From assembly GCA_018241185.1 (NCBI GenBank), contig JAFEEH010000219.1:1-39611 (forward strand): 39,611 nucleotides of DNA, given 5' to 3'. The stretch is from Pseudomonadota bacterium (GTDB lineage: Bacteria > Pseudomonadota > Gammaproteobacteria > Burkholderiales > Burkholderiaceae_C). Both the position numbers and the translations under genes were made by a program. The notes under the pieces were generated by a model. The model had not been told where the DNA came from. It searched no databases and was given only the letters and a program-made list of their open reading frames with translations. Of the stretch, positions 33,790 to 39,611 are shown one piece after another. Positions within the stretch are counted from its first letter, which is position 1; every line of letters starts with the position of its first letter.

Positions 33790-35985
33790 TCAGGACGCCG
33801 GCGCGCCCGTGGCCGCCGGCACTTCCGGCGCGTGCTGCAGCGCGGCCGGCAGGCGCGGGTCGAGCCAGTCCATGCGCCAGGCCAGCACCGCGATCGCAGC
33901 GACCAGCACCACCGCAGCCGCCGCACCGGCGAAGCCGTTGCGGTCGGCGAAGGGGTCGCGCGTCATGCGCCGCGCCGTGGCCGGCACATGCGCCACCTGC
34001 GACAGCGAGGCGCCCAGCCGCACGTTGACCTTCATGCGCCCGTTGATGGCCCAGCCGCTGGCGTCCAGGATCGGCCCCAGGCTGCGCTGGCGCAGCTTGA
34101 GCCACGCGATCAGCATGCTCGGCCCCGAGATCGCCAGCACGATGCCCGCCAGGGCGATCGGGATCCACGCGCCCAGGTCGATGAACTTCGCGAAGATGCC
34201 CACCATCACCGCGCTGATGCTGCCCAGCGCCACGCCAATGGCCGCCACCGTGCCCACGTCGATGCGCCCATTGCCGGCCTTCGGCACCACGCCGGGCTTG
34301 GCCGGTGCGGCGGCGGCCTTGTCGGCCGTGGTGAGCGAAGTGGCCACCGATGTCAGCGAGCTCTGCGCCGTGGCCTCGCTGGCCGCGGCGCGCTTGGCCA
34401 CCTGCTCCTCGATGACGCGCACGAATTTCTTGTAGGGCGAGAAGAAGGCCTGCGCCACGCTGGTCGGGTTCTCGATCAGTTTGGTGATGCTGGCGTCCCA
34501 GTCGCGGCCCTGCCGGTCGTAGAAGACACCATTGCGCCCCACGAAGAGGAAGTCGACGTCGCCGGCGGTGAATGCGGCCACGATGCCCATTTTCTTGCCT
34601 TCGCGCGTGCAGTCGCAGTACGCCAGGCAGGTCTTGGCCAGGCCGGCCAGCATGGCGTGCTTCTTCGCGTCGTCCACCCGCACGGTCAGGTCGCAGCTGC
34701 GGCCGTCGAGGTACAGCGTGCCGGCCTGGAAGATCGCGCCCTCGCGGTGGTAGAAGGCCTTGAAGGACACGAAGTTGTGCAGCAGCGCGACCAGGTCGCG
34801 GCGCAGGCGGATCAGCCGTTCCAGATCGACGATGCGCGCGTTGTGTGCCTCCACGCCCTCGTCTTCGGCGATGAGCGCGAGCAGCGCGGGCCGCGCTTGA
34901 AGCCACGCGTCGAGTGCGGTCGAGTCGGCGGCACCGAGCTTCGTGTCGGGCCGCGTGCGCAGCCACTCGCGACACGGTGCCAGGCGGGCGAGCAGGTCGC
35001 GCCACTGCGCCTCGCTCAGCGCCTCGGTGCCCTCGCCGAGCAGCGGCACCGCCGCCGCATCGCGCAGGCGCGCCAGCGCGTCGGCCCAGGCGGGATTCAC
35101 ATGTCCACCCAGCGGCAGGGTGCGGCCCGGCGTCACGGGCGCGAGCGGCAGTGCGGCGAGCGCCGCGGCGTGCGCGTCGATGGCCTGGCCCGCCAGCGCC
35201 TCGTACTCGGCAGGCGAAGGGTTCAGCGCCGGCACGGCCTGGATGTCGTACGCGGCGACGCGGCAGCGCGCGAAGAAGTCTTCCACCTTGTCGTGCACCG
35301 CCTCCACCGCCTGCGCGGCATCGAGCGTGCGGCCGCCCAGCGGCATGGCCGGGCCGTCGGCGACGGCGCGCGCATGCCAGTCGCGCAGCGCCTGCACGTC
35401 GGTGAAGAAGCTGTCGGCGTGGGCGCGGTCGACGCCTGGCTCGCCGTTGCGGTCCTGCACGCTGCCGTGGGTGGCGACGATGCGCCGGATCAGCTGTTGC
35501 GTCGGCGCGTCCTGTGCCGTCGCCACCGTCACGATGCCGTCGCCGTTGAAGCGCATCGCGGCCAGCAGCTCGCTGCGGCCCGTCACATCTTCCAGCGTGA
35601 GCGCGTCGCCCGCGCCCTTGCCCACGATCTCGAGGATGCGCGCCACCTCCGGCGCCATCGCACTGCCGTCGACGAGGTCGGCCACGGCGAGCGTATCGTG
35701 GGGCGCGAGCAGGGTGTCGGGATCGCGAAGTTCCCTGCACACCCATTCGCATGCCGCGATCAGCTCTGGTGGGCGGATGCGCCCGTCATGGTTGGTGTCG
35801 ATCAGTTCGAGCGTGCGGGAATCGAACTCCAGGCCCTGCACGGGGCAGGCCAGTGCGACCCACAGCTTCGGATCCAGCTCCCCCAGGCGGGCGATGTCGT
35901 CCCCACTGCGAAAGACCACCTGGTCCACCCCTCCTGCGCGGACGAACTGCCACGCGTGCGGCGTTGCCGCGTTCGGTCCCCCCAT
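33790..35985 (-). CDS. Large membrane protein with an EF-hand motif
   Basis: This 731-residue protein is not in a family I can name. Residues 63-74 (DTNHDGRIRPPE) are a canonical EF-hand calcium loop with Asp, Asn, Asp, Gly, Ile and Glu at positions 1, 3, 5, 6, 8 and 12; a weaker loop (FNGDGIVTV) lies about 80 residues later. A long, mostly helical soluble part follows. Three hydrophobic segments lie in the last 200 residues (VGTVAAIGVALGSISAVMVG, WIPIALAGIVLAISGPSML, and GAAAAVVLVAAIAVLAW), so the protein is anchored near its C-terminus. It overlaps the HPF-type gene region: an alternative GTG at 35991 would overlap that stop. Function unknown. Confidence 0.8.
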   Translation of the reverse strand: MGGPNAATPHAWQFVRAGGVDQVVFRSGDDIARLGELDPKLWVALACPVQGLEFDSRTLELIDTNHDGRIRPPELIAACEWVCRELRDPDTLLAPHDTLAVADLVDGSAMAPEVARILEIVGKGAGDALTLEDVTGRSELLAAMRFNGDGIVTVATAQDAPTQQLIRRIVATHGSVQDRNGEPGVDRAHADSFFTDVQALRDWHARAVADGPAMPLGGRTLDAAQAVEAVHDKVEDFFARCRVAAYDIQAVPALNPSPAEYEALAGQAIDAHAAALAALPLAPVTPGRTLPLGGHVNPAWADALARLRDAAAVPLLGEGTEALSEAQWRDLLARLAPCREWLRTRPDTKLGAADSTALDAWLQARPALLALIAEDEGVEAHNARIVDLERLIRLRRDLVALLHNFVSFKAFYHREGAIFQAGTLYLDGRSCDLTVRVDDAKKHAMLAGLAKTCLAYCDCTREGKKMGIVAAFTAGDVDFLFVGRNGVFYDRQGRDWDASITKLIENPTSVAQAFFSPYKKFVRVIEEQVAKRAAASEATAQSSLTSVATSLTTADKAAAAPAKPGVVPKAGNGRIDVGTVAAIGVALGSISAVMVGIFAKFIDLGAWIPIALAGIVLAISGPSMLIAWLKLRQRSLGPILDASGWAINGRMKVNVRLGASLSQVAHVPATARRMTRDPFADRNGFAGAAAAVVLVAAIAVLAWRMDWLDPRLPAALQHAPEVPAATGAPAS

Positions 35986-35987
35986 CC

Positions 35988-36344
35988 TCACTCCTGCGTG
36001 CCGTCGGCGGTGCGGATGGTGCTGCGGTCGCGGTGCTTGGCGGTGCGTTCGGTCTTGTGCTCGATCTGGCGCTTGAGCTTGTCCAGCGCGCCGCGGAAGG
36101 CGTCGTCCAGTGTTGCCGCATCGTGCGTCACGGCGAGGGGAGCGTGGTGCGCAAGCCGCGCTTCCATCACGCAACGCTTGTCGGCATCGCTGGCGCGCTG
36201 GCCGTTCTCGTCGCTCAGGTGCACCTCGACGCGGGTGAGGTCGTCCGCATAGCGGTGCAGTTGCTGGCGCAGTTCCTCGTCGGCCCAGCGGTCCAGCGAT
36301 TCCTTGTTCTCGACGCCGTTGCTCGTGTTCAGCTGGATTTGCAT
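35988..36344 (-). CDS. HPF/RaiA-type ribosome-associated protein
   Basis: This 118-residue protein resembles the ribosomal S30AE (HPF/RaiA) family: MQIQLNTSNGVENKESLDRW, a central VEVHLSDENG, and an MEARLAHHAPLAVTHDAATLDDAFRGALDKLKRQI run in the expected order. Such proteins bind the 30S subunit in stationary phase and promote hibernation. The start at 36344 is favoured because the AGGAG site lies 9 bases upstream; it directly abuts an in-frame ATG at 36353. It is the first gene of a two-gene unit with the EF-hand protein. Confidence 0.82.
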   Translation of the reverse strand: MQIQLNTSNGVENKESLDRWADEELRQQLHRYADDLTRVEVHLSDENGQRASDADKRCVMEARLAHHAPLAVTHDAATLDDAFRGALDKLKRQIEHKTERTAKHRDRSTIRTADGTQE

Positions 36345-36369
36345 GCGTGCCATCTCCTGAGGGAATTCA

Positions 36370-36394
36370 ACATGCCGTCGAGGGTGCGGCATGT
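36370..36394. promoter_or_regulatory. Inverted repeat upstream of the HPF-type gene
   Basis: ACATGCCG (36370-36377) and CGGCATGT (36387-36394) are exact reverse complements with a 9-base loop. The position, 26 bases upstream of the start codon, suits an operator or a 5' leader hairpin. No regulator is evident in the window. Confidence 0.5.
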
Positions 36395-36576
36395 GGGGGC
36401 CGACAGGCGTAGGCCGAGGCCCATGCCGTCGCCCGGCGATCCCGCCCAATCGGCCGGCTCGCCTCGGCGCGCACCCGAGGATCGGCCTTTGCCTACAGCC
36501 GCCGCCGCCCGGTGCGCGCTAGCGTCGGGCGTGCCTTGCGGGCACGTGCGTTTCGACTTTCACAGGATCTACCAAC

Positions 36577-36777
36577 ATGAAGAAATACCTGATCGCGCTG
36601 GCCGCTGCCGGCTTGTGTGCCGCCAGTCTTGCCCAACCCATGCGTCCGCCGCCGCCGCCGGGCCCGCACATGGAGCGCCCGTATGCGCGCCCTCACCATC
36701 GCAAGCACAAGGTATGGGTGCCCGCGCACCGCGACCATCGCGGCCGCTATGTGCGCGGCCACTACGTCTGGCGCTGA
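36577..36777 (+). CDS. Small exported basic peptide (66 residues)
   Basis: The signal peptide MKKYLIALAAAGLCAASLAQ is cleaved after about residue 19. The remaining 47 residues are rich in Pro, His, Arg and Tyr (PPPPPGPHMERPYARPHHRK, then HRDHRGRYVRGHYVW), positively charged and probably disordered, which would suit periplasmic metal binding or envelope contact. It is divergent from the HPF-type gene. No named family is recognised. Confidence 0.75.
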   Translation: MKKYLIALAAAGLCAASLAQPMRPPPPPGPHMERPYARPHHRKHKVWVPAHRDHRGRYVRGHYVWR

Positions 36778-36798
36778 GCCTCCCGCTCGGTGTTCTAG

Positions 36799-36853
36799 AT
36801 AAAAAGGGCCTGCAACGCCCGCCAGACGGGTGCGAGCAGCTATCAAAAAGTGA
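36799..36853 (+). repeat. Two-hairpin dispersed repeat, copy 6 (degenerate)
   Basis: GGGCCTGCAACGCCCG, CAGACGGGTGCGAG, CAGCTATCAAAAAGTGAGC. The first half matches the family well; the second stem is eroded (AGTGAG instead of ATAGCA). It lies in the 127-base gap between the small exported peptide gene and the convergent MuiA-family gene. Confidence 0.75.
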
Positions 36854-36904
36854 GCGGCACGGCGTTGGACGTCGTGCCGCTTTCGCGTGGGGCTCAGCCG
36901 TCGC

Positions 36905-38551
36905 TCAGCGCTCCTGCAGCGTCGCGTCCTTCGGGTAGCCGATGGTGTAGTCGGCCGTGAAGCGGGCCCGCTGGCCGGCGCCCAACTCCGTGCGCCACAT
37001 CGCCACGCCGGGCTGCCTGTTCCAGGCCAGCTCGGCCGGCTGCGGCGAGAAGCTTGCAGCCACCCGCACCTGCTCGTTCACAGACACCGGTGCGGCTTCC
37101 AGCACCTGCAGGGCGATCGGCGTGCGGTGCCGGCTCTCGATCACATACGCGCGCTGCACCTGGCGCTCGGCGCGGCTGCCGGCGAAGCCGCCGCTGCCCT
37201 GGTGGTCGCGCTCGGGCTCCGCGCTCACGCGCACCAGTTCGTCGCGGCCGAAAGAGAGCGTCACGCGCGCCGGCCCGTCGACGTTGCCCGGCGCGTTCCA
37301 CTGGCCGCTGCCGACGAAGGCGCCGTCACGGTACAGCTGCAGCGCACCGGCCGGCCACACGCCTTCGGGCTGCGCGATGTCGGCGATCAGGTAGCCGGCC
37401 TGCTCGAGACGCGGGCTGATGCGCACGGCCACCTGCGCCGTGTCCTCGTGCTGGCCCAGCGGCATGGCCACGCGCTGGCCGTTCGAGGGCACGTCGATGG
37501 GCTGCGTCACGTCGAACTCGGTGGCGAAGCTGTTCTGGAACACGTTGACATCGAAGAGGGGTCGTTCCGCTGCCATCGCCTTGGCCGCGGCCACGGGCGC
37601 CGGCGCCGGCGCCATCGCGAAGCGCGCGACGCTGTCTTCGCGCGCGACCTGCTGTTGCGGTGGCGGCTCGACGCCGATGCGCCACGGTGCCGGCGTGCGG
37701 CCCGCCGTGTTGCGCCTCGGCTGGCCGGTGGACAGCACCAGCTTCACGCCGCGCCAGTCCTCGCCCGTGGCCTGCGCGACCAGCGCCTGGCGCTCGATGC
37801 GCAGCTTGCGGGTGCTGGTGTCGAGCAGTGCGCGGTAGCTGGGCGTCCAGCCCGGCCCGGCCACCTGGTAGCTCAGGCGCAGCTCGGCTTCGCGCGGTGC
37901 GTCGAGCGTCACCGTCACGGCCGTGACCTGCCCGTTCTCGCCGCCCTGGCTGCGCTGGCGCTCGGCCAGGAGCGGCTGCAGTTGCCGGTCGAGGTCTTCC
38001 TGCCGCCGGTCGATCTGGTGCTGGCGCAGCAATGATTCCTGGCCGGTGCGGCGCATCGCTTCGGCGGTCGCGGCCAGGTTGCGCGCATCGATCGCGGGCC
38101 GCTTCGCATCGCCGTCGCCGCCACCCAACCCCTTGAGGTAGCCCGTGACCAGGCCCAGCGCATCGCGCTCGGCCTGCAGCGTGGCCTTCTGGTCTTCCAG
38201 CGCGCGGATGCGGCCGTCGAGCGCATTGGTGGCGCAGGCGGCGGACAACGCGCGCGGCTCGGTGATGACCGAGGTCTCGCCCACGCGCACCGAGGCATCG
38301 GCGCTGACTTGCAGGCTCTGCACGTCCAGGCCCGCGGGCAGGCAGGCGATGGTGACGCTGCGGCTGCCAGCCGGGATGCGCGCCACGCGTTCGACGGTCG
38401 CGCTGCCGGGGTAGACCTTGACCTGCGCGATGCGCGATGCGACCGCCGCGGGCGGCGGCAGGTCGAGTGCGACGGCCGGCAGGGCGAAGGCCACAGCGAG
38501 TGCGGCCAGCAGCGGCGCGGGGCGCAGGAGGGTCGAGGGCAGGAAGGGCAT
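36905..38551 (-). CDS. MuiA-family (DUF4139) envelope protein
   Basis: This 548-residue protein has a signal peptide (cleavage near residue 29), an N-terminal DUF4140 region (VKVYPGSATVERVARIPAGS), a coiled-coil stretch around residues 110-210 (RIRALEDQKATLQAERDALG, RQHQIDRRQEDLDRQLQPLL) and a C-terminal DUF4139 beta region (LSYQVAGPGWTPSYRALLDT, then KLVLSTGQPRRNTAGRTP). Members are named after the mucoidy inhibitor A protein; the biochemical role is not known. The start at 38551 follows a GGAGAAG site. Confidence 0.9.
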   Translation of the reverse strand: MPFLPSTLLRPAPLLAALAVAFALPAVALDLPPPAAVASRIAQVKVYPGSATVERVARIPAGSRSVTIACLPAGLDVQSLQVSADASVRVGETSVITEPRALSAACATNALDGRIRALEDQKATLQAERDALGLVTGYLKGLGGGDGDAKRPAIDARNLAATAEAMRRTGQESLLRQHQIDRRQEDLDRQLQPLLAERQRSQGGENGQVTAVTVTLDAPREAELRLSYQVAGPGWTPSYRALLDTSTRKLRIERQALVAQATGEDWRGVKLVLSTGQPRRNTAGRTPAPWRIGVEPPPQQQVAREDSVARFAMAPAPAPVAAAKAMAAERPLFDVNVFQNSFATEFDVTQPIDVPSNGQRVAMPLGQHEDTAQVAVRISPRLEQAGYLIADIAQPEGVWPAGALQLYRDGAFVGSGQWNAPGNVDGPARVTLSFGRDELVRVSAEPERDHQGSGGFAGSRAERQVQRAYVIESRHRTPIALQVLEAAPVSVNEQVRVAASFSPQPAELAWNRQPGVAMWRTELGAGQRARFTADYTIGYPKDATLQER

Positions 38552-38838
38552 GGTGGACTTCTCCGGAGTTGTGGAAGACGCCGCTTGCAGGCGGCGATGA
38601 AGGCTCATACGGCGCACGCGGCGTTTCGGGGTTGGCGCATTCACTGTTTCAAGCAAAAAAGGCCTGCAGCGCCCGTGGGACGGGCGCGGGCAGCTATCGA
38701 TTCCATAGCAGACCGCGGCGATGTCGCCCGCGCGTCTGTCGCCGATGCAACCGCTGCGGGCGATGGCGTCGCGCACGGGACGACGCGCAGGGCACGCGCT
38801 TCCTAGAGTGCCTGCACCGTTCCATCAGGAGTCCTCCG
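38552..38838. other. Intergenic region between the MuiA-family and thioesterase genes
   Basis: No gene is supported in these 287 bases. They contain the divergent promoters, dispersed repeat copy 7 and an AAAAAA run just before it (38655-38660). I saw no other palindrome. Confidence 0.6.
38652..38712 (+). repeat. Two-hairpin dispersed repeat, copy 7
   Basis: AAAAAAGGCCTGCAGCGCCCG, GGGACGGGCGCGGG, CAGCTATC-gattc-CATAGCAGA. Both stems are intact. This copy and copy 1 share the same GATTC loop, so they may be recent relatives. Confidence 0.85.
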
Positions 38839-39267
38839 ATGCTCGACACGATCACCGCCATCAACGCCAGTGCCGCCTTCAACCGCTGGGCCGGCTTCGA
38901 GGTCACGCAGGCCGCCGAGGGCCAGGCCGAACTGCAGCTCGCCTGGCGCGCAGAGGACATGGGCCAGTACGCCGGCTTCCTGCACGCGGGGCTGATCGGC
39001 GCGCTGATCGACACCGTGTGCGGCTTCGCGGCGGCGACGGTGTCGGGCCGTGTGCTCGCATCGCACTTCGCGGTCAACTGCCTGGCGCCGGCGGTGGGCG
39101 AACGCTTCGTCGCGCGAGGGCGCGTGGTGCGGGCGGGGCGCAAGCAGGTATTCACGACGGCCGAGCTGTTCGCCGAGGCACGCGCGGGCGACGCGGCCAC
39201 GCGCAAGCTGGTCGCCACCGGCGACGCGATCCTGGTGCCGGTGGACGAGACCGCGCCCGCGCGCTGA
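38839..39267 (+). CDS. PaaI-family hotdog thioesterase
   Basis: This 142-residue single-hotdog protein has the family's FNRWAGFEV start, the GQYAGFLHAGLIGALIDTVCGFAA block with the catalytic-side His-Ala-Gly, and VNCLAPAVGERFVARGRVVRAG. It would hydrolyse an acyl-CoA, perhaps an aromatic or branched one as in PaaI. An AGGAG site precedes the ATG. It is convergent with the alpha/beta hydrolase gene; the stops are adjacent. Confidence 0.9.
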   Translation: MLDTITAINASAAFNRWAGFEVTQAAEGQAELQLAWRAEDMGQYAGFLHAGLIGALIDTVCGFAAATVSGRVLASHFAVNCLAPAVGERFVARGRVVRAGRKQVFTTAELFAEARAGDAATRKLVATGDAILVPVDETAPAR

Positions 39268-39611
39268 TCAGCCCAGGCCGTCGAGCGTGGCGAGCACGCG
39301 CGCCTGCACCCGGGCTGCTTCCGCCGGACGCTCGGCCAGCCAGCGGTGGAGCAGGTGGCCGGCGCCTTCGAGCACGATCACTTCCACGCGTTCGGCCCCC
39401 CGCGCACGGCGGCGGTAGGCGGCCGTGACGGCGGGCGGGATCACCGCATCCTCGCTGCCGAGCACCAGCAGGAGGCGGCCGTCGAAGCGCGCGAGTGCTG
39501 CGAAGGCGGGCGAGTTCTCGAAGTCCGTCGTCGCGCGGATGGTGCGCTGGAAGGCCGGGCCGAAGGGCTGCGATTCGGCCGCCGCTTCGTAGGCCGCGGG
39601 GCAGAACAGCA
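39268..39611 (-). CDS. Alpha/beta hydrolase, C-terminal part (cut by window edge)
   Basis: The frame stays open to the window end and gives about 114 C-terminal residues. LLLVLGSEDAVIPP carries the catalytic Asp and LEGAGHLLHRW the catalytic His of an alpha/beta hydrolase. A short lid-like region precedes them. The nucleophile elbow is outside the window, so the enzyme class cannot be narrowed. Confidence 0.85.
   Translation of the reverse strand, partial: LFCPAAYEAAAESQPFGPAFQRTIRATTDFENSPAFAALARFDGRLLLVLGSEDAVIPPAVTAAYRRRARGAERVEVIVLEGAGHLLHRWLAERPAEAARVQARVLATLDGLG

Overview
The window is high-GC DNA (clearly above 60% G+C by eye) with dense, strongly codon-biased genes on both strands. 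It looks like a chromosome segment of a Comamonadaceae betaproteobacterium, most like Variovorax or Acidovorax. This rests on gene content (a lone Bug-type binding protein, an MHS-family transporter, OsmC, an egtB/egtD pair, a proteobacterial GshA) and on dispersed short intergenic repeats of a kind I associate with that family. The assignment is inference; no rRNA, tRNA or species marker is present. I see no prophage, CRISPR array or complete insertion sequence.

Layout. 1-96 is the tail of an IS110-type transposase. 153-4032 (minus) is a gntR-binding protein-permease-permease-ATPase polar amino acid ABC operon, with a perfect inverted repeat in front of gntR and a nitronate monooxygenase gene divergent from it. 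Next come osmC (minus), an acyl-CoA ligase (plus) and a lone tripartite-tricarboxylate binding protein (minus). 9030-10245 is a two-gene unit of a putative winged-helix protein and an AbiEii-like nucleotidyltransferase behind an AT-rich palindrome; it looks like a toxin-antitoxin module. A type II NADH dehydrogenase gene (minus) follows; its reading frame contains a copy of the dispersed repeat.

11803-15139 is an ergothioneine operon, egtB-egtD followed by a DUF427 gene and a 2OG-Fe dioxygenase gene. Then come a universal stress protein, an RluA-type pseudouridine synthase, an MFS exporter, a 2Fe-2S ferredoxin, a GNAT acetyltransferase, a DUF808 membrane protein and several small genes. 21514-24989 is an M14-type hydrolase plus an MHS transporter, divergent from a LysR regulator with a textbook T-N11-A operator between them. 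25074-28369 is an outer-membrane lipoprotein with a Gly-rich segment and 11-residue repeats, translationally coupled to a two-partner-secretion (FhaC/ShlB) transporter without a recognisable TpsA partner; this is the best candidate for an undescribed system. 28694-31893 holds an esterase, two small ABM-domain proteins and gshA. The last part has a possible GAF protein, an SDR dehydrogenase, a 731-residue EF-hand membrane protein overlapping an HPF/RaiA-type gene, a small exported basic peptide, a MuiA-family protein, a hotdog thioesterase and a truncated alpha/beta hydrolase.

Three themes join the genes. One is thiol and oxidative-stress chemistry (egtBD, gshA, osmC, usp, ndh). Another is solute uptake under local regulators (gntR-ABC; lysR-M14-MHS). 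The third is a dispersed two-hairpin repeat family with seven copies, together with two REP-like hairpins and two other GC-rich repeats, placed at operon ends, between cistrons and in two cases inside coding sequence.
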